From NCBI GenBank assembly GCA_943787485.1, contig CALSMP010000014.1:1-64000 (forward strand): a DNA stretch of 64,000 nt, read 5' to 3'. The stretch is from an uncultured Luminiphilus sp. (GTDB lineage: Bacteria > Pseudomonadota > Gammaproteobacteria > Pseudomonadales > Halieaceae). Positions 28,011 to 38,111 of this stretch are shown piece by piece. The position numbers and the translations under genes are program-made. The number at the start of each line of letters is the position of its first letter. Position 1 is the first letter of the stretch. The notes under the pieces are model-generated. The model made no database searches. It was not told where the DNA came from and saw only the letters and a program-made list of their open reading frames with translations.

Positions 28011-29783
28011 CTAAGGAAGCCCTGCGCGCCGCACCAGCCCTCCGGGCCTGGCCCCTGTATCGTTACCATTTCGATGGGTTATTTCTCCGTTGACCATGGT
28101 CATCACATAGCCTTGGGCACCTTGCAGCAATCGTGGCGCACCGGTGGGTAAATCCCTGGCCACGTAGGGCATGCCGAGCGCTAGCTTATCGAGGGCAATC
28201 ACATTGATATCCGCTTTCTTACCGGCCTCGATAATGCCTCGGTCACTCAATCCGTAGAGATCAGCGGGCATTTTGGTCAGCATGTGTACGGCACGTTCCA
28301 GGGGCAGTTTTTGTCCTCGCTCTCGGTCTCGCACCCAATGTTGCAGCATGAAGGTAGTGTAGCTTGCATCGCAAATGACATTGACGTGAGCTCCGCCGTC
28401 TGCTGCGCCGACCACGACGTGGGGGTGCGTCATCATGTCATAAACCGCATTCAGGTCGCCGTCGGCATAGTTGCCCATGTAGACATGCAGGAACCCCGGT
28501 TGACCGTTGGTACCCAATGCCACTTCACACATGGCGTCATAGAGAACCCCCTCAGCGCTGTCATCGGAGTTGGCCAGTCTGGTCGCGAGGCTTTGAGTGG
28601 GGTCCGGCTCAAACAGTTGATGATCTGCGCACGGAAAAATAGCGTTCATCGCGTCGCGGACGACCTGCGCACCGTTTTTCAGCAGGGGGGACTGTATTTC
28701 CTCGCCGAGAATGTTGTCTCGACGCTCGGGCTCCAGCAAGGCAGCGACCCGCTCCGCGAGAGGTAGATGGGCAATTTCTAGATAGCTGGGCCGATCCAGA
28801 AAAATGTGAAAGGTATCCCAGCTCATCAGCATGCCACCGGGGCGATTTCCCGTGGTTGCCCATAAGTTAGCACCCTCGCGATTAGCCGCCGTGATCTCCT
28901 CCAGAAGTTCACGCCAAAGCGTTGTCTGTACGTTGTTTTGTGAGAGCGTGAAGACGATGGTGCACCCGGTTTCAAGGCTTAGTTCCTTGTATAACTGGAC
29001 TTCGTTTCTGAAGGCCTGGGGGTTCTCACCCATCAGCCCTTCGGGAACAACCTGCAATAGGTTGGCACCGGCTTGTTGAATGCCCTTGATGATCGCCAGA
29101 ATTTCCCCTTTTTCTGCAAAGGTACCGGGCACCGATTCGCCCGCCGTCGAGGTATGCATCGCGATGCGGTTGGTTGAGAAAGCAAAGGCGCCGGCGGCAA
29201 TGGCCGCCTCGGCCAGTTCAGCCATCTGTTGAATTTGCGCGGGAGTCGCAGCGCCATTGAGGTTATTGGCCTTGCCAAGCACATAGGTACGAAGTGCGCC
29301 GTGGGGAAGTTGTGCGACGATGTCGATGGCGCGAGATTTTTTATCGAGCGCGTTGAGGTAGTCGGGGAAGCTTTCCCAGGTCCACTCAATGCCGTCTGCC
29401 AGGGCCGCCCCGGGAATGTCCTCGACGCCTTCCATTAATGCAATTAAAAAATCTTCCTCGCCCGGTCGCACTGGGGCGAAGCCGACGCCGCAATTACCCA
29501 TGACGACGGTGGTAACACCGTGATCGGCGGAAGGTGCCAAGCGATCATCCCAAGTAGCCTGGCCGTCATAATGGGTGTGGGGGTCGACAAATCCCGGAGT
29601 GACGATGCAGCCGCTGGCGTCAATGATTTCGATATCGCCGTGGTCGGCGGTATTTGTGGGTAGCGATTCGCCCAAGGGCACCACAGCATCAATCTTTCGG
29701 TCCCGAATGAGAACATCGGCGAAAAATGGTGTTTCGCCAGTCCCGTCGACAACGAGACCTCCTTTTAACAATGTGCAGTTCAT
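28011..29783 (-). CDS. N-acyl-D-amino-acid deacylase/amidohydrolase family 3
   Basis: A 590-residue metal-dependent hydrolase. VVDGTG opens the N-terminal beta-sandwich, and DPHTHYDGQ near residue 68 gives the HxH metal ligands. The following [10 protein letters not shown] carries the Cys typical of D-aminoacylases, and DGGAHVN later supplies the Asp/His site. C-terminal KKADINVI belongs to the composite sandwich. The ATG at 29783 has an AGG about 9 bases upstream; an in-frame TTG at 29792 is less likely. The family deacylates N-acyl-D-amino acids or related cyclic amides; the real substrate is unknown and no transporter lies alongside. Confidence 0.85.
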   Translation of the reverse strand: MNCTLLKGGLVVDGTGETPFFADVLIRDRKIDAVVPLGESLPTNTADHGDIEIIDASGCIVTPGFVDPHTHYDGQATWDDRLAPSADHGVTTVVMGNCGVGFAPVRPGEEDFLIALMEGVEDIPGAALADGIEWTWESFPDYLNALDKKSRAIDIVAQLPHGALRTYVLGKANNLNGAATPAQIQQMAELAEAAIAAGAFAFSTNRIAMHTSTAGESVPGTFAEKGEILAIIKGIQQAGANLLQVVPEGLMGENPQAFRNEVQLYKELSLETGCTIVFTLSQNNVQTTLWRELLEEITAANREGANLWATTGNRPGGMLMSWDTFHIFLDRPSYLEIAHLPLAERVAALLEPERRDNILGEEIQSPLLKNGAQVVRDAMNAIFPCADHQLFEPDPTQSLATRLANSDDSAEGVLYDAMCEVALGTNGQPGFLHVYMGNYADGDLNAVYDMMTHPHVVVGAADGGAHVNVICDASYTTFMLQHWVRDRERGQKLPLERAVHMLTKMPADLYGLSDRGIIEAGKKADINVIALDKLALGMPYVARDLPTGAPRLLQGAQGYVMTMVNGEITHRNGNDTGARPGGLVRRAGLP

Positions 29784-30064
29784 GGCAATCAACCTACCGA
29801 CTCAGCTTTTCCGATTACCGTGACAGTAATCGGAAGGGGAGGCAACCTTGTTTTTTTGTAAAGTTTAAGGCCGCGGCGAGGATAATGCGCCCTGCCCGTG
29901 GCGCAGCCTGGGTGCAATCGATATTGTTGCGGTTGCAGCTTCGAGAAGTTCCTGATGCAAGCTCCTTCGTTTTTCTTTTGATTTGATGGTCAATGCTATC
30001 TGCGATAGTGTCAAAGATGACGTCGCTGTTTAAATAACAATAAGCGCCCTAGGCTCAGTCTCTT

Positions 30065-32323
30065 ATGACCCAAAGACATTTTCGTACATGCCATCTCTGC
30101 GAAACCATGTGTGGAATCGAAGTCGAATATGAGGGGGGCGCTGTTGTCGCTATTCGCGGCGATAAAGATGACGTACTAAGCCGCGGCAATATCTGTCCCA
30201 AAGCGACTGGCATTCAGGATATCCATACCTGTGAAGATCGTCTGAGGAAGCCTCTCAAACGTATTCGAAAAAACCCGGCGGAGAAAAGCCACGACGACGA
30301 ATGGGTTGAAATCGAATTCAATGAAGCCATTGATTTTGCCGCCGCTGAGTTGTCGCGTCTCCAGAGTGATCATGGAAAGGATGCCATCGGTTCCTACTGG
30401 GGCAGGAGTACCGCGCACAATTGGGGGTGTACCCTCGCTGTCCCTTTTGTTCAAAAAGTCATGGACTCACGGAACGTTTACACGGGTTCGACGGTTGATC
30501 AGATGCCCCACAACTTTGCTTGGCATCATATGCTGGGCCATCAGTTTCTATGCACCGTTCCCGATATAAACCGTACCCAATATTTTCTGATGCTGGGTAC
30601 TAATCCAAAAATTTCCAACGGTGCGCAAATGTCTACCGGCGCCAATGCGTGGAAGAAATTAAATGCAATCCGGGAACGGGGAGGCAAGTGCGTACTCATT
30701 GATCCCCGACGTACAGAATCCGCAAAGTACGTTGACGAGCATCATTTTATCCAGCCCCATTCCGATTCGCTCTTCTTAATGGGGTTGATTCAGGTAATTT
30801 TTGATCGCGGGTTAGCCACGCCAGGACGGATGGAGGGACACATCACGGGCTGGCAATCTATGAAAGAGATCGCTGCCACGTTTGATCTTGATGCAATTGC
30901 TCGGGTGACGGGGATCAGTTCGTCTACGATTGAACGAATAGCTGAGGAATTTGCCAGCGCAGATAGCGCCATTTGTTACGGACGAACCGGGGTTTCTATG
31001 GTTCAGTTCGCTGGCTTGAGTCAGTGGCTAATGTACGTCCTCAATATTATTACGGGAAATATGGATGAAAAGGGTGGCATGATGTTTCCCGTACCCGCAC
31101 TGGATTCCTTGGATTTAACTAAGTCGAGCTGGGCTACTTATCATTCACGAGTAAGCGGCAAGCCTGAATTTTCAGGTGAATTCCCGCTTGCGATCCTTGG
31201 GGAAGAGATCCTGACGCCAGGAGAGGGTCAGCTGCGAGGGTTGTTGGGTATTGCGGGCAATATGGCGCTATCCATGGCCGATGGGCACAACACCGAGCGC
31301 GCTTTGAATGCGCTCGATTTTTACGTGGCAGTGGATCCTTACCTCAATGAAACCACGCGATTTGCGGACATCATTATTCCGCCTTCTGGGCCTCTAGAAA
31401 AGAGCCACTACGATATGTTCTACCATCTCTACGACACCATAAACTGGACTAAGTACTCCCCGGCCTTATTCGTCACTGAACATTCAAAATGGACGGATTT
31501 CGAAATCCTCACGGGCCTTTCTGCTCGTTTGCTCGAGTACCGACAGAACAGCTGGTTCAAACGTGGAATTGTGCGAGCCCTAGCCGGTGTGCTCAGGAAG
31601 ACTATTAAGCCAGAGCTTTTTCTGGGGTTTGGCCTACGATTTGGTCCCTACGGACAGGGGCTTAATCCCTTTCGAAAATCGGGGCTCACCCTTGGACGAC
31701 TCAAGAAAAATCCCCATGGGATGTTTCTATCAGATCTTTATTACACCTTGCCTGAGGGTTTGCGTACGCCCGATAAAAAAATCCAGCTCACTCCCGCTGC
31801 TTTTGTGAATGATCTGCCGCGTTTAAGGGCATGGTTTTTTGAAGGCCAAAAAGAGCAAAGCGAAGCGACGAGTGAATTTGATTTAAAAATCATCAGTCGA
31901 TTAACCAACAGAACCTTGGGATGGATGCACCACAGTCGTCGTTTGGTGAAGGGTAAAAATCCCTGCGAGCTCATGATACATCCTGACGATGCGGCACGGA
32001 GGCGCATTGGTGCCAACAGTATGGTGAGAGTTACATCTCGTACCGGTGAAATTACGCTTCCCGTTCAAATTTCCGAGGACATCATGCCGGGAGTCGTGTG
32101 TATGCCTCACTTGTGGGGTCACGGCCGCCAGAATACTCGGCAGAGAGTGGCTAACGATAATCCGGGAGTCAGCATGAACGACCTTACTGACGTAACGCTC
32201 ATCGATGGACTGACAAACAACGCCATCGTGAATGGTGTGCCCGTGAAGGTAGAGCCCATTGCGATTCACTCAAATGTTCAGGAGACCCATCAGGACGAGC
32301 TGATCGAGGAATTCGTTTCTTGA
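30065..32323 (+). CDS. Molybdopterin-dependent oxidoreductase (formate dehydrogenase-like)
   Basis: A 752-residue protein. Cys9, Cys12, Cys16 and Cys44 (CX2CX3CX27C) bind a [4Fe-4S] cluster, followed by YWGRSTAHNW and LGTNPKISNG segments typical of the DMSO reductase/FDH-like superfamily. The C-terminal part has the molybdopterin-dinucleotide-binding beta-barrel (MIHPDDAARRRIG, RQRVANDNPGVSMNDLTD). There is no Tat signal, so it should act in the cytoplasm. No iron-sulfur or membrane partner subunit is adjacent; instead the next gene overlaps its stop and encodes an exported protein. The substrate is unknown. Confidence 0.85.
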   Translation: MTQRHFRTCHLCETMCGIEVEYEGGAVVAIRGDKDDVLSRGNICPKATGIQDIHTCEDRLRKPLKRIRKNPAEKSHDDEWVEIEFNEAIDFAAAELSRLQSDHGKDAIGSYWGRSTAHNWGCTLAVPFVQKVMDSRNVYTGSTVDQMPHNFAWHHMLGHQFLCTVPDINRTQYFLMLGTNPKISNGAQMSTGANAWKKLNAIRERGGKCVLIDPRRTESAKYVDEHHFIQPHSDSLFLMGLIQVIFDRGLATPGRMEGHITGWQSMKEIAATFDLDAIARVTGISSSTIERIAEEFASADSAICYGRTGVSMVQFAGLSQWLMYVLNIITGNMDEKGGMMFPVPALDSLDLTKSSWATYHSRVSGKPEFSGEFPLAILGEEILTPGEGQLRGLLGIAGNMALSMADGHNTERALNALDFYVAVDPYLNETTRFADIIIPPSGPLEKSHYDMFYHLYDTINWTKYSPALFVTEHSKWTDFEILTGLSARLLEYRQNSWFKRGIVRALAGVLRKTIKPELFLGFGLRFGPYGQGLNPFRKSGLTLGRLKKNPHGMFLSDLYYTLPEGLRTPDKKIQLTPAAFVNDLPRLRAWFFEGQKEQSEATSEFDLKIISRLTNRTLGWMHHSRRLVKGKNPCELMIHPDDAARRRIGANSMVRVTSRTGEITLPVQISEDIMPGVVCMPHLWGHGRQNTRQRVANDNPGVSMNDLTDVTLIDGLTNNAIVNGVPVKVEPIAIHSNVQETHQDELIEEFVS

Positions 32324-34410
32324 GAGGCGTTGCTCTTTCTGGTGAATCGACTGTATACGCCCTAACACTCCTGATGGGTCTGTGGTTCATGACGGCCGCT
32401 GCGGACGACGAGACAGAAGCCTCAGAGAGCTCGGCGCCTTTTGTTCGCGCTTTTACTGCCTTGCCGGATGGTTCGTGGGCGGGGCTGTTCTCCGATAGAA
32501 ACCAGATTAATCCGGTCAAGTACGCCACGCTCGCGCCTGAAGAAAAGATTTTCAAATCGGCGCAATACGCACTCAGCTCAACGGTCGCGGGCAATGAGAT
32601 CTGGTATGGAACAGCGGCATCTGTGTGGTGTTACTGGCCTTACATTTCCATGAAAATGCCCTTAACGCTAATGAATTATGAAACGCCGAATCAGGGTTGC
32701 CAGCTAACGCCCCCAGCTGGACAGCGACCTCAGGCGCAAATTTATATAGCCAATGTTGATTCTGGTGAAACCACCCATGTGGGGCCCGACACGATCGGAA
32801 ACGGAGACAACTTTTGGCGTGACGTACAATCTGGGCTCGTGGAGCGTTCTTACTTGGACAGCCTTATATCTATGCCGGGCTACACCTATCGCGGCGCTGG
32901 AACCCTCGGTGATCTCACTTTTTTTGCAGGCTCCAATGAATTTTCCGTCAGATCGATAAAAACCCAATGGTTAGATCAGCTTGATGCAGTGCAGCGGGCT
33001 CTGGAGCTAAAAAAATTCCCGCGAAATTTTGATTTCGATCAAGATGGCAATATTGGCTACAACCGTATTTTTGTATTTGATAATAAAAACAAAGCATACC
33101 TCGGATACGCTGAGTTTTTTTTCGATACGGTGAGGCGCTTTCAAGTGATCAAGCATCCTGATGGCGGCAGCGGGCTGTACTTTTTTGGTGGACCTGACCA
33201 GTCGGGAAGTCAGAACGGTAATAGCTTAAGCGCAATGCTTCGATGGGTTGGTACTCACGAGGCACCGCTGAAGGGAGGTATGTTTGATAATGGCTTCGAC
33301 ATTGTGTCGGACTCCTCGTTTGAGCAATTTGGTGTGGTGGGTGACTTCCGAGATTTCAGACATGACACCGCAACCCGTATTGTTGCCAGCTCTTGGTACC
33401 ATCCATTTGGCCAGCCAGCTTCTATGTTGCTGAGCAATGTGATACCTGAGCACGGCTTTTCTGAAAAACTTCCCGCTATGTTTCACTCCTTCTTTCAATA
33501 CACCGATTACGATCCTGATCCAGTGGCTGCAAAAGGAGCAAAATTTGCGGCCAATGAGTTTTTTGGTGACTACTTTTACTTTGGTTCATATCACCAGGGG
33601 ACCTCGTCAGCTTACGATCACATTATGAAGGAGTACTGTGAGGTCCATGAGATCGCTAATCTTTGTCAGTTGCGGCGTTATGACGAGGACGATATTGAGC
33701 GGCACAAAGACTTTATGACTAAAACCTGGCGCGCAGCTTCACTGTTCAGGATGAAAAAAGAGCACCTTCTGGCTCCAGCGGTAGCGATGACGGATAAAGT
33801 CCAATTGCTTTATGGCAACGAATCAGACTGGGTTTTTACGCCGGTTACCAACACTGAGCAGGGCGGGTATGCCGATTATCAGTTTGTGCTTGAGCAGAAT
33901 GGTCTCGCGCAGGAGCCTCTGTTTGGCGGTGATGGCTTTGGCCATGAAGGGATGGTTTATACGTTCACCTTGGTAGCGCACGACGAGAAATTATTTCTTG
34001 GAACTTGGAATGCTGCGGCAGGTCTCTTTGATCTTTTCTCGCATACTAGCTACAGCCCATGGAATCATAGAGCGCTGCATGTTCTGGGCCTGCCGATACC
34101 GCTAAATCCATTTGGACAGAGTAAGGTGGTGGAAAACAATCCAGCGTATTTCCTCTATCAGTCAGTCATTCAGGGCGTAGAAACAGGGGATTATGATGTA
34201 GCCGAAGCCAGCCGAGGCTGGTTGTTGGTTTTTGAGGACACAGTTTCCCCGCCAATTATTTACAAGAATGGGTTTGGCAATCCCTGTAATAACGGGGTCC
34301 GTAACTTTGCGAAGCTGGGTACTGATATGTATCTGGGGACAACGAGCTGGTGCAATTTGGAGGCAGCGGCGGGGCTTGAGTACTACAGGTACCTCAATAG
34401 CAGTCCTTAG
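32320..34410 (+). CDS. Large exported protein of unknown function, possibly a beta-propeller
   Basis: A 696-residue protein starting at TTG, which overlaps the oxidoreductase stop (TTGA). GAGGAA at 32306-32311 serves as Shine-Dalgarno at 8 bases. A hydrophobic segment (residues 12-28) ending in TAAA suggests a signal peptide. I do not recognise a family. The body is rich in aromatic beta-strand segments, and short motifs recur at intervals: EIWYGTAAS, LYFFGGPDQ, YFYFGSYH, LFLGTWNAAAGLF and MYLGTTSWCNLEAAAGLEYYR. This looks like blade ends of a beta-propeller. DFDQDGNIGYN resembles a calcium-binding DxDxDG loop. Base composition looks more A+T-rich than the core genes. Confidence 0.6.
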   Translation: MRGVALSGESTVYALTLLMGLWFMTAAADDETEASESSAPFVRAFTALPDGSWAGLFSDRNQINPVKYATLAPEEKIFKSAQYALSSTVAGNEIWYGTAASVWCYWPYISMKMPLTLMNYETPNQGCQLTPPAGQRPQAQIYIANVDSGETTHVGPDTIGNGDNFWRDVQSGLVERSYLDSLISMPGYTYRGAGTLGDLTFFAGSNEFSVRSIKTQWLDQLDAVQRALELKKFPRNFDFDQDGNIGYNRIFVFDNKNKAYLGYAEFFFDTVRRFQVIKHPDGGSGLYFFGGPDQSGSQNGNSLSAMLRWVGTHEAPLKGGMFDNGFDIVSDSSFEQFGVVGDFRDFRHDTATRIVASSWYHPFGQPASMLLSNVIPEHGFSEKLPAMFHSFFQYTDYDPDPVAAKGAKFAANEFFGDYFYFGSYHQGTSSAYDHIMKEYCEVHEIANLCQLRRYDEDDIERHKDFMTKTWRAASLFRMKKEHLLAPAVAMTDKVQLLYGNESDWVFTPVTNTEQGGYADYQFVLEQNGLAQEPLFGGDGFGHEGMVYTFTLVAHDEKLFLGTWNAAAGLFDLFSHTSYSPWNHRALHVLGLPIPLNPFGQSKVVENNPAYFLYQSVIQGVETGDYDVAEASRGWLLVFEDTVSPPIIYKNGFGNPCNNGVRNFAKLGTDMYLGTTSWCNLEAAAGLEYYRYLNSSP

Positions 34411-34530
34411 CGCGTGTCGCGAGCTTGAGGGCCCGCTGAGTACGGCTTGGCCACCCGAGGTGTTCAGCGGTATTACTGATCACGACTAACGTCGTTTCGG
34501 GCGTTAACTTGAGCACATATTGGAGTCATT

Positions 34531-35154
34531 ATGAGCGATAGGCCGGATATTCATGAGAGAGTCCTCAGCGCATCCTCCACGGGGGAGCTTATGGCGATCT
34601 ACGACGAATGGGCGTTAGCTTACGAAGAAGATGTAGCAGAAACCTGGGGTTACCACGGGCCAGCTGCAGCCATCGAACAGCTGATCAATTATGTCCAACC
34701 AGCCGGTACCTCCGTGTTGGATGCTGGCTGTGGAACAGGGCTTGTCGGTGCGTTACTGAAAAATCGCGGTTTTGCCGATATTCACGGCATCGATTATTCC
34801 GCGGGCATGCTCGCCGAAGCGACAAAAAAATCGATTTACTCGTCGCTTGAACAAGCGGATATGAATCGGCCCTTGCCGTTAAATAGCGATATTTATGACG
34901 CGGTGACCTGCGTTGGCACCTTTACCGGGTCACATGTTAAACCGGAGGCGTTTCGAGAGTTGGCGCGGGTTACCAAGCCTGGGGGGATACTGAGTTGCAC
35001 CGTGAGAACTGACTACTGGGAGGCTTCGAATTGTCGGAACCTGCTGATCGAAATGGATGTGGCCGGCGAAGTCGTCATTGAGGAAATACGAAAAGAGCCT
35101 TACATCCTGTCAGAAAATTCCACGTGCCACCTAGTCTTGCTCCGAGTGTGTTAA
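34531..35154 (+). CDS. Class I SAM-dependent methyltransferase
   Basis: A 207-residue protein with Rossmann methyltransferase motif I (SVLDAGCGTGLVG, about residues 57-69), the acidic strand IHGIDYS, and a post-I region ending VGTFTGSHVKPEAF and RVTKPGGILSC. The N-terminal YDEWALAYEEDV is typical of small-molecule methyltransferases of the Williams-Beuren/UbiE-like type. The substrate is unknown. It follows the unknown exported protein by 120 bases, so co-transcription is possible but not shown. Confidence 0.85.
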   Translation: MSDRPDIHERVLSASSTGELMAIYDEWALAYEEDVAETWGYHGPAAAIEQLINYVQPAGTSVLDAGCGTGLVGALLKNRGFADIHGIDYSAGMLAEATKKSIYSSLEQADMNRPLPLNSDIYDAVTCVGTFTGSHVKPEAFRELARVTKPGGILSCTVRTDYWEASNCRNLLIEMDVAGEVVIEEIRKEPYILSENSTCHLVLLRVC

Positions 35155-35173
35155 CAGCTCGGGCATTTATCGG

Positions 35174-35722
35174 CTAAGCACCGAAAAACCCCAACAACGC
35201 GACAACACCGTAAAACACACTAACGATCATCTTGGCGCGTTGCTGTGTGATGCCGAGCATGGCCGAAACGCCGTGAGCCACAACCCACCATCCCCATACC
35301 AGTCCGATCAGTGTCCCGATGCCGGGTAACAGGTTAAAGACGGCTGTAACGGGTGCGAGCGCAGACGCGGCCGCACTGACAGAGTAGCTGTCGCCGTAGT
35401 CCCCCGTGCCGCCGCCCAGATAACCCATGATCTGAATAAGGGCAGCAAAGACAAAGCTCGCGATAACAGCGACGACAGGAGATAGTGCCAGGGTCAGAAG
35501 CATGCCCGCCCCGCCTCCACCCGAGACAAATGCTCCGCTGGTGAGCACGCCAATTAGCCCCGCCAGAAACCCCATCACCGCGACGTAGCGTGCTCCCTCA
35601 GAGAAGTCCAGCCTATCGCTGTCACTGGTGAAGTAGAAGTGCGGCTGTACCAACACCGATACGCTGCGATCGATGAGGTGCCTAATTTGGGTCGAGATCG
35701 ATGAGCTTTTTACGTTGGCCAT
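35174..35722 (-). CDS. Yip1-family membrane protein
   Basis: A 182-residue protein with four or five membrane segments from residue 48 onward and the Yip1-domain features GYLGGGTGDYGDSYSV and LIGLVWGWWVVAHGVSAM. The ATG at 35722 (MANVKSS) has GGGGTGA about 6 bases upstream; the longer frame to 35824 adds a non-conserved leader. Bacterial Yip1 proteins are of unknown function. It converges with the methyltransferase gene. Confidence 0.7.
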   Translation of the reverse strand: MANVKSSSISTQIRHLIDRSVSVLVQPHFYFTSDSDRLDFSEGARYVAVMGFLAGLIGVLTSGAFVSGGGGAGMLLTLALSPVVAVIASFVFAALIQIMGYLGGGTGDYGDSYSVSAAASALAPVTAVFNLLPGIGTLIGLVWGWWVVAHGVSAMLGITQQRAKMIVSVFYGVVALLGFFGA

Positions 35723-35854
35723 GGCGTCACCCCAAAAATTGCAGTACGTAAACGGTTGCCCTAGGACCGTGACTGGTCTCCATTGGGCGATCGCAGAGTT
35801 TACCGAATGCCGAGGTGATGTCATCCTTGCGCCTTATCATAAGTGGGCAACATC

Positions 35855-36838
35855 ATGAGACAACTTCTGGCTGGTTTGCTGTGCTGTTGGTCCTTTGGGA
35901 CGGTGGCCGAGGCGCCTGTTGCAATCGCGGTCCACGGTGGTGCCGGCACCATCACGCGGGACAATATGTCGCCGGAGCAGGAGGCGGCTTACCGCACCGC
36001 AATGGATCAAGCTGTCTCCAGCGGTTACGCGGCACTTCAGCGGGGTGAGTCGGGCATCGACGTGGTCGTGGCTGTCATTAAACTCCTAGAGGACTCACCG
36101 CTGTTTAACGCGGGGCATGGGGCTGTACTCACCTGGGACGGCCATCATGAACTCGATGCATCGATCATGTCGGGAAGCGATCTAGCAGCGGGAGCGGTGG
36201 CGGGAGCCAAGTCGATCAAAAATCCTATTGAAGCGGCGCGCGCGGTGATGCTCGCGTCTCCCCACGTATTGCTGTCGGGGCAGGGTGCCGATGCCTTTGC
36301 TGAGATGCAGGGATTGGAGATTGTGCCTAATCGTTATTTCACGACCCCCCGCCGGCTTAAGGCTCTCGAGCGCTATAAATCAGCTCAGGTGGAAAAGCCT
36401 GCTGATAGTAAGTTCGGTACCGTCGGTGTGGTGGTGCTCGACCGGGAAGGTAATCTCGCCGCAGGTACCTCGACAGGGGGGATGACGGGTAAACGCTGGG
36501 GCAGGGTGGGTGATGCGCCGCTAATAGGCGCGGGTACCTATGCCGACAACAGCAGCTGCGCGGTTTCAGCGACAGGACATGGGGAATTTTTTATCCGTTG
36601 GCAGGTAGCGAGTGATATTTGTGCCCGGGTGAAATACACCGGTGTTACCCTGAGAGCGGCGGCGGACGCGGTGATCCAGGAGGTGCTTGTCCCTGAGGGT
36701 GGCGAGGGAGGGGTGGTTGCCATCGACGCCGCAGGAAGTGTTGCGATGGTTTTCAATACCGAGGGGATGTACCGCGCGAGCATTGATCGCGAGGGCAACA
36801 AGGTCCTGGGGATCTACAAAAACGTGGTGCCTGACTAG
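35855..36838 (+). CDS. Isoaspartyl peptidase/L-asparaginase (Ntn hydrolase), exported
   Basis: A 327-residue precursor of the plant-type asparaginase family. VAIAVHGGAG begins the alpha chain, and FGTVGVVVLD contains Thr189, the nucleophile exposed by self-cleavage. TSTGGMTGKRWGRVGD and ATGHGEFFIR form the beta-chain active site. The first 20 residues are a signal peptide, so the enzyme works in the periplasm. It removes isoaspartyl residues from peptides or hydrolyses asparagine. An in-frame GTG at 35843 is an alternative start. The DUF2237 gene follows 9 bases later. Confidence 0.88.
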   Translation: MRQLLAGLLCCWSFGTVAEAPVAIAVHGGAGTITRDNMSPEQEAAYRTAMDQAVSSGYAALQRGESGIDVVVAVIKLLEDSPLFNAGHGAVLTWDGHHELDASIMSGSDLAAGAVAGAKSIKNPIEAARAVMLASPHVLLSGQGADAFAEMQGLEIVPNRYFTTPRRLKALERYKSAQVEKPADSKFGTVGVVVLDREGNLAAGTSTGGMTGKRWGRVGDAPLIGAGTYADNSSCAVSATGHGEFFIRWQVASDICARVKYTGVTLRAAADAVIQEVLVPEGGEGGVVAIDAAGSVAMVFNTEGMYRASIDREGNKVLGIYKNVVPD

Positions 36839-36847
36839 GAGAAAGTG

Positions 36848-37234
36848 ATGGGAGAGGGTGGATCCAATCGGCAACTCAACGTCCTAGGCGAGCCCCTTGA
36901 GCTTTGCTGCAGCGATCCGATGACGGGTTTTTACCGCGATGGTTATTGCAACACGGGTCCCATGGACATGGGCACCCACACAGTCTGTGCGCAGATGACC
37001 GATAAATTCTTGGAATTTTCCGCCTGGGCGGGCAATGATCTCTCTACCCCAAGACCGGAATACGATTTTCCGGGGCTAAAGGGCCTTGATAGGTGGTGTC
37101 TATGCGCGAGGCGCTGGCTGGAGGCCGAGCAGGCAGGTTACGCGCCCTCGTTGTGGTTAAAGCGCACGAATATTAAAACCCTCAGCATTATTCCCATCGA
37201 AACATTAAAACCCTACGCACTGGACCTTAATTAA
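36848..37234 (+). CDS. DUF2237 family protein
   Basis: A 128-residue soluble protein with the DUF2237 pattern: NVLGEPLELCCSDPMTGFYRDG, CNTG, HTVCAQMTDKFLEFS, GNDLSTPRPEYDFPGL and DRWCLCARRW. The many conserved Cys residues could bind metal, but no function is established. It follows the isoaspartyl peptidase closely and precedes the CBS gene by 11 bases, forming a likely three-gene transcript. Confidence 0.85.
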   Translation: MGEGGSNRQLNVLGEPLELCCSDPMTGFYRDGYCNTGPMDMGTHTVCAQMTDKFLEFSAWAGNDLSTPRPEYDFPGLKGLDRWCLCARRWLEAEQAGYAPSLWLKRTNIKTLSIIPIETLKPYALDLN

Positions 37235-37245
37235 GGAACGACTCC

Positions 37246-37665
37246 ATGAGTACACCCACGAGTATTCGCGACTGCATGCATCGAAATCCGCTGACGATTA
37301 GCCGCGATGCGCCGCTGGTCAACGCCATCGATTTGTTGGTGGAATTCAAGCTGACGGGGCTAACGGTGCTCGATGCTGCGGGTGCCCCCTGCGGCAAGAT
37401 AACGGAGTTGGATTGCATACAAGCGGTGTTGAATGCGATTTACAACGAAGGGAATCCGGAACACGTGTTGGTGTCTCAGGCGATGACGGAAGAAATGCAC
37501 GCCTGTTCACCCGAGGAGACGATTGTCGAAGTGGCGCAGCGGATGATTGACTCCCACCAGCGTCGAAGTGCTGTCATTCAGGGAAACAAACTGGTGGGTC
37601 AGGTCAGCTCAAGCAACATTTTGTGGGCACTCATGGAGCATTCACGCACCCGGTTGCAGCGTTAA
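37246..37665 (+). CDS. Stand-alone CBS-pair protein
   Basis: A 139-residue protein made of two CBS motifs (residues 8-60 and about 74-128, with RDCMHRNPLTI and VSQAMTEEMHACSPEETI as domain starts). Such proteins bind adenosyl nucleotides and act as energy sensors. It has no attached catalytic domain. It is last in the run from the isoaspartyl peptidase and converges with the YeeE/YedE pair. Confidence 0.85.
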   Translation: MSTPTSIRDCMHRNPLTISRDAPLVNAIDLLVEFKLTGLTVLDAAGAPCGKITELDCIQAVLNAIYNEGNPEHVLVSQAMTEEMHACSPEETIVEVAQRMIDSHQRRSAVIQGNKLVGQVSSSNILWALMEHSRTRLQR

Positions 37666-37681
37666 TTTGAGCGCGTTGGCT

Positions 37682-38110
37682 TCATTGCTGTAGTCGGCTG
37701 ATGGTTAGCCCGGACTTGCCTGCCAGCCACATGCCCACAAGCATGGCGATGCAAAATACGACGGTCGAGATATCCCCATAGGCTAGGGCTGCGACAGCTG
37801 GTCCAGGACAGTAGCCCCACAAACCCCAGCCCATGCCAAAAAGCACAGCGCCCGCGACAAGACGCCGGTCTACTGTGGTAGCGAGCGGCAAACTGAACGC
37901 TGCGTCAAACATGGGTTTGGTCTTCGAAAGCACTAGCGGAGTGCCAATAAGGGTCACCACCAGTGCACCGCTCATGACCCACATCAAATCGGGGTCCCAG
38001 CCGCCAAACACATTGAGAAAGCCAATGACTTTTGCGGTGTCGGTCATTCCCGAGAGCGCAAGTCCTGCGCCAAACAGCAGGCCCGTGAGTAATCCTGTGA
38101 TCCCGCGCAT
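37682..38110 (-). CDS. YeeE/YedE-like half transporter (DUF6691)
   Basis: A 142-residue protein with four membrane segments. GLLFGAGLALSGMTD and GLWGYCPGPAVAAL, with its Cys, are the signatures of the DUF6691 half of split YeeE/YedE transporters, related to thiosulfate-uptake proteins of the TsuA type. It starts one base after its partner ends, so the two halves are made together and probably form one transporter. Confidence 0.85.
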   Translation of the reverse strand: MRGITGLLTGLLFGAGLALSGMTDTAKVIGFLNVFGGWDPDLMWVMSGALVVTLIGTPLVLSKTKPMFDAAFSLPLATTVDRRLVAGAVLFGMGWGLWGYCPGPAVAALAYGDISTVVFCIAMLVGMWLAGKSGLTISRLQQ

Positions 38111-38111
38111 C

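Noticed and set aside
30176..30569. Overlapping short frames on both strands inside the oxidoreductase
   Set aside because: Both are shadows of the conserved cofactor-binding region.
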